In this document: one piece after another, positions 46,227 to 57,631 of the stretch
Layout of the letters: each line of letters opens with the position of its first letter
Numbering within the stretch: position 1 is the first letter of the stretch
Source: Zelopaecilomyces penicillatus
Taxonomy: Eukaryota > Ascomycota > Sordariomycetes > Hypocreales > Pseudodiploosporaceae
DNA: 64,000 nt
Assembly (NCBI GenBank): GCA_005765155.1
Contig: VCCP01000003.1
Coordinates: 4,216,001 to 4,280,000, forward strand
Direction of reading: 5' to 3'
Translations under genes and position numbers: made by a program
The notes under the pieces: model-generated
Databases searched by the model: none
Told to the model about the DNA's origin: nothing
The model's input: the letters and a program-made list of their open reading frames with translations, nothing else

Positions 46227-47438
46227 TTATTGCGGTTTAACAAGTACTTCCTGTTGTGGTTGCTGCTGCTGCTGCTCACCAATGTGTCGCTCGCTTTCGG
46301 GTTTCCAGGTGCCTGTCAAGTATGAGTTGGGTGCTTCTTCAGATAGAGTTCCACTACGATAAGGCTTACCTTCAAAGTCATGCTTCACGAACGCCATGGG
46401 ATCATCATAATCTTTGGCACCCATCTGCCCAACACCCGGAGAGAAACCTGTGATGGGTAACACGACAACATCACCGACTCGCTTACTTGTCTCCATGCCG
46501 GTGAAATTGTGATAATCGATTTTGCCTTTACTTGACTTCATGTTGAAAAACCGGGCGTCGTTGAAATAGTCCATGATGGTGTCGGTCCAGACGGCTGGTC
46601 CCGTGAAATCAACAACATTATTTCCGCGGATGCCAGAAAGTTTGCCCGCACGCTTCATGGTGAGGGTTTCATTGGTGATGCGGGTGATGACATCGCACAA
46701 GACAGGGTGGCCTGGTTTACTCTGTATAGTCCACTGGCAAAATTGGATGCGGCGGCTGTACCAGTCCGCCCAGTCAGGCCGGTCGGGGTCGGCTTCAATG
46801 CCAATAACAAGCCCGACCGTTTCTCGCGGTATCTTGGAGGGAACCCACTCGAGGGCACTGCGGATAGCATAGGTGTCGATATCAGAATAGATACCTCCAC
46901 GAGCGAACAAGATGAGGTAGCGGAAGAAATCAGCCTTGAGAACAGGGAGAGGAAGCGAATGATACGCTTCAAGAACTTCGGGGACACTGGCGTAGAGCAA
47001 TTGGAGCAGGCTGACTGCTACAGAATCGGTAATAACTTCATGAACAAAGCCTGGATGTTGAATAGTCCATGATGCCTCTTGCTCACGGAAGGTAAACTCT
47101 CCATCGCTTGGTGTGTATTTCCACGTCTGCCAGATATAGGCGGGGAATTTTGTCTCAACGTCGTAGGGGTATGAGTAGCTGAGCTTGTCGTAGGTAGACA
47201 TGTGAGACATGTCCTTCACAGGCTTGCGGAAGACAGGAGCATTGCTACCGCCGACCGACGAATCTGTTGTTGTAGGGTTTCTGGCCACTGCTGCTTTCGC
47301 CTGTGCTGCAGCACCTGTGCTAGTTGACGTCGTGGATGTGCCTGCCGAATTGGATGTCGAGTAATGGGATCGAGTAACGAGGAAGAAGACGGTCAGAAGG
47401 AAGGCAGCCGCAATGAATGCACGTCGAGTATTGAGCAT
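46227..47438 (-). CDS. Och1-like alpha-1,6-mannosyltransferase (GT32)
   Basis: The open frame encodes 403 residues. A short N-terminal signal anchor (residues ~7-21, AFIAAAFLLTVFFLV) and a Ser/Thr-rich stem precede the GT32 domain, with FPAYIWQTWKY, the donor-binding region FARGGIYSDIDTYA (DxD at 186-188) and NNVVDFTGPAVWTD. Och1 adds the first alpha-1,6-mannose to N-glycan cores in the cis-Golgi. Near the C-terminus a 57-bp segment (46313-46369) has a GTAAGC donor and ACAG acceptor; removing it joins FEG directly to TWKPE, the form expected from family members, and gives 384 residues. It is a multiple of three without a stop, so both forms would be translatable. The tail is Gln-rich. Confidence 0.93.
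   Translation of the reverse strand: MLNTRRAFIAAAFLLTVFFLVTRSHYSTSNSAGTSTTSTSTGAAAQAKAAVARNPTTTDSSVGGSNAPVFRKPVKDMSHMSTYDKLSYSYPYDVETKFPAYIWQTWKYTPSDGEFTFREQEASWTIQHPGFVHEVITDSVAVSLLQLLYASVPEVLEAYHSLPLPVLKADFFRYLILFARGGIYSDIDTYAIRSALEWVPSKIPRETVGLVIGIEADPDRPDWADWYSRRIQFCQWTIQSKPGHPVLCDVITRITNETLTMKRAGKLSGIRGNNVVDFTGPAVWTDTIMDYFNDARFFNMKSSKGKIDYHNFTGMETSKRVGDVVVLPITGFSPGVGQMGAKDYDDPMAFVKHDFEGKPYRSGTLSEEAPNSYLTGTWKPESERHIGEQQQQQPQQEVLVKPQ
46313..46369 (-). other. Probable 57-bp in-frame intron in the OCH1-like gene
   Basis: On the gene strand it begins GTAAGC and ends GACAG, is 19 codons long and stop-free. Removing it restores a continuous GT32 C-terminal sequence. The branch site is weak (CAACTCAT), so retention is plausible. 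Confidence 0.65.
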
Positions 47439-47660
47439 GATGCCGGCTTTGCAGGGTTCGTCCCTTCGAATCGGATAAGCTCAATGGGGAGTCTCGTCAA
47501 ATGGATGGATGAATGTCCAGTAGAGTTTGTTGGAAGAGGCGGCCACGCCGAAGATGGAGGCAAGATGCCAAGAGTAGGAGATGAGGGCGCAGGCAAAGAC
47601 TATAACGAGATCATTGAGAAGAGTCGTTGTCGAGATTTAAAGCAGCTGGATGGAAGCCTA

Positions 47661-47696
47661 GAAGAAGAAGAAAAGAAAGAAAAGGAAAAGAAAAGG
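47661..47696. repeat. Purine tract in the OCH1-like leader or promoter
   Basis: Thirty-six consecutive purines (GAAGAAG and AAAAGG units) about 220 bp upstream of the start codon; CT-rich on the gene strand, a common feature near fungal transcription starts. Confidence 0.6.
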
Positions 47697-48195
47697 CCGT
47701 TGAGGCAATGAGAGCTTGGGTCCTGCAGGACGATGTGGGGATCGATCCCTGTGGAGGGAGGATTCGTATCGGGGTCCCCAAGGGAGGTGAGAAAATTACG
47801 CCAATCTCGTGTGTATGCGTAAATTTCGGCCCCGATACGAAGGGCGACGGCGGGATGACGTCGTTGTGATAAAGTGCCAAGGGCGAAAAATACAGAACAA
47901 TGACGGGCCCGCAGCAGATGAACGGTAGACGACTGCAATCGGAGAGCTATGAGCTCGAGGAGGCACACGTGAAGGTGACAGAGGGAGAAGATGCCACGAG
48001 GATCTAGAGGAGCTAATAACAGCTATGCCGCATGGGTTGCGTAAACGATCGGGTGGTAGGAAGGGGAAAGGGGCATGTCAATGCAAGTATCGATCGTATC
48101 GTAGGTCGGGGAACAGACAATGTGGAAAAGGGCCAGGAAAAGATGGAATCAAACAGGTACAGACAGGAATATTATCGACTCCTGGAGAAATAGAT

Positions 48196-48231
48196 GTACG
48201 TAGTAGAGGTACGTAGTAGGCGTACGTAGTA
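48196..48231. repeat. Three GTACGTAGTA repeats, 13-bp period
   Basis: Copies start at 48196, 48209 and 48222. Each contains the palindrome TACGTA. The array lies about 760 bp upstream of the OCH1-like start codon. It could be a cluster of transcription-factor sites or a minisatellite. Confidence 0.75.
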
Positions 48232-51200
48232 CAGGCAGAGTGACAGACAAGCAGAGAAACAGAGAAACAGAGAAATAGGGGCCCTGGGATAAGGAGACAA
48301 GAGTTTGTGGTGTGGTGTGGATGATGAGGATTGGACTGGACAGGTCGCAACACCGATCTGCGAAATCCGCTGGGTCGGCAAAGCTGTGCTAAGGCTCTCC
48401 TAGGGAACGTGCAACGGGACTTGGCAGGATATTAGTGCCGGTAGCGAGTCGCTGTGCATCCATGCCAGGTAGCCTTTCAGTAGTAGGTACTGATCAATGC
48501 GGTTAAATCTACGTTAGAAAAGAGGTACACTCTACTCTAAGAAAACTTAGCGTGACGTTCCAGGGCCTGCAGAGATGAAACGCTTTGCACCTTAGGCACG
48601 GCTGTGGGACGATGACGATCATCCGGGTCTTCGAGACCTGTTTGGTATGCTTTTTTGCAGGTACGGTTGGCTGGTTGAATACGAAACGAATGAATATGCG
48701 GGTTCTATTAAAAGACCAGACAGACTCGGACCCGGAACACGGTGGCAGCTTGGCAATGGCTTTACAATCAACACTGCGCCTACTTATGCGTGAAGTCATG
48801 ATTCCATACCCAACTCCTCGAAGTTCCGTACACTCGGGGGCTTGTTTGAAGTAATTACGATGAGGGTGGTATTATTACCCTGAGACTTCTTGGAAGACAT
48901 GGGCTGCACAATTTTGCTCAACCCCCCCTGCCGCACGTGCGCGGTATCATGGGGGAGAAATTTGCATCAGGTTCTCAGCTACCTAATTACCTATGTGTAC
49001 CTTACCAGTGTGCAATGACGATCATGGTATGTATGAATCATCTCCCCAGACTGCGATGCTGCTTGTGGGTGTCAGCGGACTGGGCCAACATATATTATAT
49101 CCTCATCAAGTTTTCATAGACAGCTGGCTGAAGCAACGATATTGTTTTCTTTACAGGTGGCATGGATTGGGTGCTTAAGTGCATAATTACTCTACTATGA
49201 TACGTAGCATAATTACACCAAATATGCAATGAATAGTGGATCTCATCTCCAGACTCCCGACGGCGACATGAGGGGAAGGAAAATGTGGGCTGGACATGAT
49301 TAGGGGTCTTGCTGATTTCTCGGTACATCCGATCGGGGATCCCAAATTACCGTCTGGTGATAAATATTAACGCGGGGATGGCTTGCAAATGCCTTGGTGA
49401 CGTGAGGTGCGTTTAGCTTTCATTAGCATCTCTCGCACGTTTCTGATCGCTGCTGTGCACAGGCTCTGCGTGGGTGAGATGAACCACCGTGGGGAAATGG
49501 CAATAATCGGCATCAAAAAGTCTGGTCTCGGTCTCGTCTAGTCCTAACAAACCTGGCACAGCATAGCTGCTCCATGATCCGGTTCTAGAGGCCCCCTCCG
49601 TCAGAGAAGCCGGGGTTCCACAACGGATCGCTACCGATGACACCACCCACAGAGCCGTCCGACTTCGGGTCGTCCGGGGCTATACTAACCCGTTGTGCTT
49701 ACAACTCAAGTTGGTTGCTTGCTATTTGCTGCTAGTGAACAATTCATAGCCTAAGATCGTCTTTTACTGCTGTGTATTCCTCAACGATGGGGATGGACGG
49801 CTTCCATTTGGAATCCAGGTTTGGTGTCATCAAACTTTGATGCTGTGCGAGCAGTCGGTGCGAAGTCGGGAGAGCTGCACTGCACGAATCCATTCACAAA
49901 ACTTCAAGCATGGACTTGGACTACTTTAAAAAGCCACGCATCCGTTGTCAGTCGTCCCAGCATGGCTTTTCACAAGCACTTATTTGGAAACCGCATCACG
50001 AGGGTGTTTGGTAGTCGGGTACTCTACCCAGTGTGGTAAGCGGGATGATGGGACAGCAAACAAACACACCTACTGCGTACTGAGGAACTTACACTCCGAT
50101 ATAGACAAAGTCTGGAATGGCTTGTCGCGCATAGGTAAAGCAAGGGGATGGTGATGAAGATGAGGATGATGACATTTGTTTCTTGCCTCTGGTCTGGACA
50201 CGTATAATTATACGATGGGCCCTCTCATGGGTCGTTTTTCAGCATCGTGTTTCATACCCACTCTCTTGCTGCAAGGAGGGAAAGGAATCCCATCGTTGAG
50301 CCTTGTTCCGGTTGTCTTGTTTGTGTGTGCAAAGTGTCATGCAACTACACTGGATTGCTTCGCGCAAGGGCAAATGCCTATCGGTTATGCGGGGTAGTTA
50401 TAGTGGCCCTGTCTAGGTTGACTGGCCAGGGTGTTAAAGCGTAACTTTCTTCCAACCTCTCTCTACCTTGAGGTTCGAGACTTTTTAGCAGTCCATTGTG
50501 TTTCCTATAGCAATGCCGAAGCCTGGTACTGATGTACTATATGTATGTACGTACGCTCGTGTCAAAGGTACTGCCAAGTACAATATATGTACAGCATCAG
50601 TACATGTGTTACAAACTCTCCGTGCTATGGAGTATACGCACACAGCATTTTCCTTCACTCGGCCTCAGCTCGGATACCCGTTTTGGATGTTGTCCACCTT
50701 GTGCGTAGTTGGGTAGGATGTCTTCTCATAGCCGTCAATGCAGTTGAGAAGCAAGGGGTACGCTTGAAGGTGGCAATTTCACGACAGCTCACCATGGATA
50801 CTTATTGCAATGTGGTTTTTTGCAACGTATATGCAGCACAATGCTTGAAAGAATGCGGGCCGGCAAGACATACATACATACTTTATGTATGCGTATATGT
50901 ACGGAGTATATATGGTGACTGTTATGGCTCCCGTCTCACGTGTTGTAATCCAATAGCCTAAAGAATTTTGATACTCTGAGTGGAATATACTCTGCCGCCG
51001 AATCCACTCATCCTAAAATGTTACCACGATAGGCAAGTTTTGCCGGTATGCGCGAGCAAATGTGCATCTGCTTGGCGTGCAAGGAGACATAACGCGTTAG
51101 AAACGTATTGACACATAATATGCCTAACAATACTGCAGGCTCGGCTACAGGTGTCAATCAATTATGATGCTGGTGCTGTCTGGGCCCGACCAGAGTGGGC

Positions 51201-52174
51201 TTTCACTGGATCCTACTGCATGGCACGAGTCTTGGTCGCCGTGAAGGGAAGGGCTCTGTTCTTCTATCTGTACTTAATGCTACCTTATATTGCTTTGGAG
51301 CATCGTGAAATGCTGATTTATAGGTACCTTACCGATTCATGTAATCTGTGCCTTATCATTGTCCAGCAATTCTGGAGCTTCTTGGCAAGCACGAAGATCG
51401 CGGCTGCATCGTCGCCATTCGCGGGGCATCCTTGGCTAGATTCGGAATTCTTCCTCTTCAATTCCGCAAACCCCGCCATTTTGCTAGCAGTGCTGGGAAT
51501 TCGTAGAGTTGTATTGCACATCACTTCATCATGCATCACACATAGCGCACGACAAACTACCTACTAGGTAGTAAACACCCACACGAACCACCCCTCGCGT
51601 TCCATCACCAACGACCACCCACACACATCATCGGCTACTCGTCCCTGCCTCTAGTCCGCCTTGTATATCATGTTCCTCATCCGGCATCCCGCGGGCGCCT
51701 TCCGAACAGCAAGCGTGTTCAGCTACCAACGGTACAATATACAGACAGGCAGGCAGATACGTCCAGCATGTAGATTGCATCTGCATGTTTGATGGCAAGG
51801 TGCCCAGATCCAAACAACAATGGACTGTATCTCCCTGGTAGGTACTTGGGAAGTATGCAGGAGTACCTACAACGTTATAGAACAGTCTGCAAGACTGCAA
51901 CCTGCAGGCATTTGCCCCTCCCACTCCATCGACTAGAGCGACGCAGCCGCCCCTCCCGTCTCTTCAAGCTCCAAATCCACCCCCCTCATGCTGCAACACC
52001 TCTGTCCATTGGATTGCTCTCCGGTCCCGCTCGCTGTTGTTGTTCTCATTATTAATAGCCCGGCCGTTTCCTTTTAAGCTGGCAGCCTTACTTCCAACTT
52101 GTGAGCCTCTATCTTTCACTTCAATACATCCCCATCATCCAAGAGACACTGGTCCCGTTGTCAGCTCCATTACA

Positions 52175-54541
52175 ATGGCCACACAGGCTCTTCCCCATCC
52201 TTTGGCCTCGCTTTCTGAGGCTGAGTATCTCAAAGCATTAGAAACTGTTCGCAAGCATCATGGTGCTGATACCTCGCTCTACTTTAGAGCAATTCACCTC
52301 CAGGAACCAAACAAGGCCGACTTGATTCCCTTTCTCGAGGCTGAGCATGCTGGGTCCCTGACCGAAGAGACCAAGCGTCCCGCGAGACAGGCTGCTGTTG
52401 AGCACGATGTCCGGAAGGTTGACCGCTACGATTATACTCTGGCCATCGTCGACCTGGGAACCGGAGAGGTAGTACATACGCAGGTTGCTGAGAAATTCTC
52501 CGAACCTTACGTCACTCCGTAAGTAGCCTGCCAAAGAATACGAGACATATACTTGTGAGTTAGACGACGTGTGACTGACTGAAACCAACCTCAACAGTGA
52601 TGAATTCATGAACTTCCAAGATGCTTGTCTTGAGTCTCAATTATGGAAAGACGCCATCTCCGAGTTTGTCATTCCGGAGGGGTTTACCATTTGCATCGAG
52701 CCATGGCCTTATGGCCCCCCTGATGACCACGAGGAGTTTCCGAGATATATGCAGGGCTTGATTTTTGCCAAGGATGTTCGAAACAACAACGCCGACTCAA
52801 ACCACTATGCCTATCCCATCCCTATCATGCCTGTCATGGATTGGTTCACGAAGAAACTCCTTCGTGTTGAACGGCTCGCGACAGGGGGTGCTGAAGACGG
52901 CCTTGCACCGCTAGCTCGCGAGACCGAGCCCAAGAAGCTTTTCCACAACTCACACGCTGCCGAGTACATTCCCGAGCTCCTTAATCAGCCCATGCGGACA
53001 GACTTGAAGCCCCTCAATGTTGTTCAGCCCGAGGGCGCTTCATTTTCTGTACATCCAGATGGACTAATTGAGTGGCAAAAGTGGAGATTCCGCCTTGGAG
53101 ACAACCCTCGTGAGGGAGCAGTTCTCCATGATGTTTGTTATGACAACAGACCTATTGTATATCGTTTGAGCTACAGTGAGCTCACTGTCCCCTATGCAGA
53201 TCCACGACCTCCGTACCCCCGCAAGCAAGCTTTTGATTTTGGCGACGGTGGCATGGGTAGAGCTGCTAACAACCTTGAGCTCGGATGTGATTGTCTCGGA
53301 GCTATTCACTATGTTGATACTCTCTCGACCTATCCTGATGGCTCGTTCTCGCCTGCCAAATCAGTTGTCTGTCTTCATGAACAGGACAATGGCATTCTAT
53401 GGAAGCACACCAATTATAGGACTGGAAGGGCAGCGGTCACCCGCAACAGGGAATTTGTTGTGCAGTTCATTGCAACTCTGGCCAACTATGAGTATGTCTT
53501 CGCGTATAAGCTGGATTTGGCTGGAGGCATTACCATTGAGACACGAGCAACTGGTATCATGAGCGTCGTTCCTATTGACGAGGGCAAGACCAGCACCTAC
53601 GGCAATGTGGTAGCGCCAGGAATCTTGGCTCAAAATCACCAGCACATCTTCGCTGTGAGAATTGATCCGGCAATCGACTCGTACCAGTCAGGCGATACGC
53701 AGGTGGTTGTCGAAGAAACTCACGGGGTGAAGATGAATCCAGAGACAAACCCTTACGGAAATGCTTACAAGATCCAACGCGAAAAGGTTGAGAAAGCAAC
53801 CTGGATTGATGCTGAGCCACGCCTCAACCGCCTCTTGAAACTTGAGAATACAAGCAAGAAAAACTCAATCTCTGGCAAGAACGTTGGTTACAAGCTCGGT
53901 ATAAATGCATCACAAATGCTCATTTCTGACAATGATGGTATTCATGCTCGACGAGCTAGGTATGCCCAGCACAACGCCTGGGTCACAGGGCACAGAGACG
54001 GGGAGTTCTGGGCCGCGGGCGAATTCACGAACCAGAGCAAGAGGGAAGTTGGCGGAGTGTCCGACATGGTGGTACGTGGAGACTGGTTCTCAGACGACAG
54101 CCCAGGGACGACTGCCGAGAAAGGTGGAAAGAAGAGCAGCCCCGTTATCTGGAGCGTGCTGGGCCTAACTCACAATCCCCGTATCGAGGATTGGCCAGTC
54201 ATGTAAGTTGCCTATTTGCTTGTTGCGAGACTGAGAAATGAGGATGTGTGCTGACATTGCCCAGGCCTGTTGAGATACACCAGATGCATCTCCGACCCGC
54301 GGATTTCTTCACGTCTAATCCGGCGCTTGATGTGCCATCCACAAAGAACAGCGCCAGTGTCCTGGTTCCCTGCTGCGGAACAGCTCAAGAAGATCCACTC
54401 ACTCACAAGCAGGGAAGCGCGCCGGAAATTGATGCCAAGGAGGCAGGTATCAAGGTGGACAGCGGCAACAGGCTGAGTAGAACTCTATCAGGGCTGACAG
54501 GTCTTCTGAAGCTTGGGAAGGATTCAGAGAAGGAGAAATAG
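52175..54541 (+). CDS. Copper amine oxidase (primary amine oxidase)
   Basis: Three exons (52175-52518, 52598-54202, 54265-54541) with introns of 79 and 62 bp give 741 residues. It oxidatively deaminates primary amines to aldehydes, releasing NH3 and H2O2. The topaquinone precursor is the Tyr in LANYEY (about Tyr412). Copper ligands are the two His of NHQHIF (about 462 and 464) and the His in LTHNPRIEDWPVM (about 640). The catalytic-base Asp is likely in the segment AFDFGDGGMG (about 328). The N-terminal D2/D3 domains are present, so the enzyme looks complete. The start MATQALPHPLASLS lacks a signal peptide, suggesting a cytosolic or peroxisomal form; the C-terminus (EKEK) is not a PTS1. It is tail-to-tail with the quinolinate phosphoribosyltransferase gene. 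Confidence 0.95.
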
Positions 54542-54761
54542 CCGTGTGCATGTTATGATGTAAATGATAGACTGGCAAACCCAATGATGCATTCCTTGTT
54601 GATGCTGTGAGTTTAATACAAGCTCAGAATAAACAACTACCGTACCCAGTGACGCCTACATAAAAGTTAAAATTGTTGGATAGCAAATATTTGATATTGT
54701 TCTTCTTTTGTTTTCCCTTTTAAACCTACGCTCTTACACCATGGCCAGCATATTGGGTTGG

Positions 54762-55820
54762 TTAGTGCTCGATTTTCAACGAAAAGTCTACGTGCGGGAC
54801 ACCCTGATGAATGGAGCTGGTGGAGATGATGTCGACATCTAAGGCACGGTGAATTCAGTCAGCGAGGATGAGATGGCATATAAACATTGAAAGAGCAAAC
54901 AAACAAAGGGCAAAGGGAAGAAAGAGTAAGAGGGGAGGAGGGGGGGGTGGTTTCAAAACAGCTCTCTCTTGGCAAAACATACCCTGACACACATAGGGGG
55001 CGACATTATCTGCTTTAAGCCCGCCAGAAACCTCGAGTAGAAACTGTCGCTTCCCAGCCCACCTCTCTTTCAAACTGCGGGCAGCGACCCTGACACCATC
55101 GCCCGTGAAATTGTCGAGCATGACAACGTCGGCGCCGGCTGCAATGGCCTCGTCAGCCTCGGCCTCGGTCTGGACCTCCACCTCAACCTTGATGCTGAAA
55201 CCGCCGACGGCCTTTGCGGCAACAACGGCGTCGGTGATGCTGCCTCGGCTCCAGACATGATTGTCTTTGAGCATGATCATGGAGCTGAGGTCCATTCGGT
55301 GAGCGTCAGCACCGCCGACCAGCATGCCGTACTTTTCAACCAGCCGGAAGCCGGGTGTCGTCTTGCGGGTTCCCGCGAGGACGCCGTTGTACCCCGCGGC
55401 ACGGAGCTTAGAGACAAGTTCGCGGCTGCGCGTGGCGATGCCGGAGCAGCGGGCGAGGGAGTTGAGGGCCACGCGCTCGCCGAGCAGGATGGCCCGAACG
55501 GGGCCTGTGACCGTGGCGACCTTGGCCTTGCCGCCGTTGTTGTTGCCGGCCAGGTCCAGCTCAGAGCCCTCATCAGCGTGCCATTCAACGGTGCAACCGC
55601 ACTGGGCAAAGACTTCATCGAAGAAGGGCCGGCCGGCAATGACGCCTGCCGATTTGCCCCAAAGAGTAGCCGTGCGTGACGTCTCGCCAACGACGAAGCC
55701 GGCATAGTCGAACGAAGGCGTGTCTTCGGCCAGCCAGGCGGTGACTTGTGTCTTCCAGCTTGGTGGGAGGAGATGGGCGGGATTGCCCTGCGCGAGGGGT
55801 GTCGTTGGGACGGTGGACAT
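54762..55820 (-). CDS. BNA6: Nicotinate-nucleotide pyrophosphorylase (quinolinate phosphoribosyltransferase)
   Basis: Two exons (55820-54983, 54838-54762) with a 144-bp intron encode 304 residues, the normal length. It converts quinolinate and PRPP to nicotinate mononucleotide, CO2 and PPi in de novo NAD synthesis from tryptophan. Characteristic segments are SLARCSGIATRSRELV, AGTRKTTPGFRLVEKYGMLVGGADAHRMDL, MIMLKDNHVW, VEVEVQTEAEADEAIAAGADVVMLDN and the last-exon VDIISTSSIHQGVPHVDFSLKI. The intron is longer than usual here, and reading through it would give a Pro/Leu-rich tail. The symbol follows the yeast gene. Confidence 0.95.
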
Positions 55821-57631
55821 TGTCTGTTTTCAGGGTGTGGAATTGATTGATGATGCTTGCTGTTTCAAATACTGGTGTTAAAACGGAGAAATGGAAAGAG
55901 AATGAAAAAGAGATGACGTCTTTCCGATAGAGCGAAATAGTGAGTGAGTGAGTGAGACGGGGAAAGGAGATAATGGACTTGTCGTAGAGAGTAGCCGACA
56001 AGAGTGAGGATAATAGTCGGAAGAGGCCGGCGATGGAAACAGCATGACGACAGAGGGATCAACGGCCAAAATCGGAGAGCCAGTGGGGTTGCCTGTAGTT
56101 TTACAGTGAGCAAGAAAGGCCGGAATGCGGCCAGCCAAGGCTCAAACTCAACGGCCCGCTCTCCCATTTGATTTTCACTGTGGCTTGATAAAAAAAACCT
56201 TCAATAAAACTTATAGAGTTTACTCATATTATTTCAAATGCGAGCCGCTTGATGTACAGCAATGCAACTATATAGACTAACAGGAACATTTGAGAAATCA
56301 AGTTTCTGCATGAGAATTAAATCAATAAGTATATGAACCTCATTAAGAGAAAGCCGTTTGGCATTTCACATAGACTGCTTCAGTTGATGAATTAATAACA
56401 ATATATAATCCGGGAAATAGTGAACGGCTCAAAGCAGACAAAACAATATGTTGCTTTGACGAATTCATCTAGCTATAGAATTGCAGGGTATATCAATATA
56501 ATGTCCTGCATAGTAGCTAGAACTGGATGCTCAATATGGCCCGGTGGCTTTTATCAAAATCCAGAGTATGATGAGTTTAAATACCAGTAACAAACTTTGT
56601 ATATCTAAAACGTAACTCTTAACAGCATTTTATAAGCCAATATCTCAATGTAGCATGGATAAGCATTTCGTCAAATGGCTGTTGATTGCTTGGGAGATTG
56701 GCCAGAGTTGAGAGTGGATAGCAAACGGGTTGGCCATGGCCGGTTACCAATTGACAGATAGAGGATCCCCAACTTGACCGCTTCTGTAGCGGGAGGGAAC
56801 TAGGAACTGGCAGGTAAAAAAAAAAGGAATTATCGAGAAGAGGGTCAGGGCTAGAGCCTGGAGGCCGAAATACGGAGGAGAGAGAGGGTTCTTTATGGAG
56901 GTGTTATTTAGACAACTGACAAGGGCGGGGAGCCGGTTTGTGTCCCAACTTGCAAACAAAAAAAACGGATGGGCGTTAATACCGACGGCGGCCCCTGCAT
57001 ATGACCTGTCCAGCTCCCCCGCCATCTTGATGAAATGGTGGGACAGCCTGTGCCCAGATATGCAGTACAATCAATCAACCATTGGTTAAGGTAGGTAGCT
57101 ACCTAATTGCCATCATACAATGGCAAGTCAGCACTTTTGTTTGTTGAAGCTCCTCCCCCCCTGAGCCGCTGTTAAGCTCTTCCGCAGGCAATGTTGAGCC
57201 GCCTCCTGCTCGGGCCGTCGCGCGACGTTCCATTAGGCACACCCGACCTGAGAAAGGGCCGTTGACAGGCATAAGTACAGGCGGGCACTAATATTGATTG
57301 CTGTCGGTACCAGAGCAGGTTGGGCTGGCTGCTGGTGTCCAGGGGCTTTCAGGGCCACGGCAGCTGTAGCGGTCAGTGCGTCCAGTGCTTGATATGGCGG
57401 TTTATAGCGCCCAACACTGAGCTCTGGCCCACACCTCACCGCACCTCACCCCTACAGAGCCCAACACACACACAGCCAGCCAGCCGAGCACGGAGCAATA
57501 CGGGATTGGTTATTATAGATCGGTGTGTGTCTCTCATCGTTTGTGCCACTGATCTGGAAATATTTTATTATTTTTATTATTTAATTATTGAGTATTGCCA
57601 ACAACATCCTTTTCTATCTGGACTTGTCGCC
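55821..57631. other. 1.8 kb divergent region, BNA6 / TPR protein
   Basis: Contains a GTGA repeat at 55940-55956 in the BNA6 upstream sequence, then a markedly AT-rich section (about 56160-56690) without coding signal, and a C-rich leader before the TPR gene. TAGGTAGGTAGC near 57090 belongs to a motif seen in other spacers. Confidence 0.55.
55940..55956. repeat. GTGA tetranucleotide repeat
   Basis: About four GTGA units upstream of BNA6. A simple microsatellite. Confidence 0.85.

Larger units (their letters stand above)
47439..52174. other. 4.7 kb divergent gene-free region, OCH1-like / amine oxidase
   Basis: No gene is supported. Close to the OCH1-like start there is a 36-nt purine tract (47661-47696), read as pyrimidine on the gene strand. 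Further out lie three GTACGTAGTA copies at 48196-48231 and an AGAGAAAC triple repeat near 48254-48277. Frames of up to 138 codons (50545-50961, 51151-51567) look compositional. The last 600 bp before the amine oxidase gene are C-rich, as expected for a promoter and leader. Confidence 0.5.
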
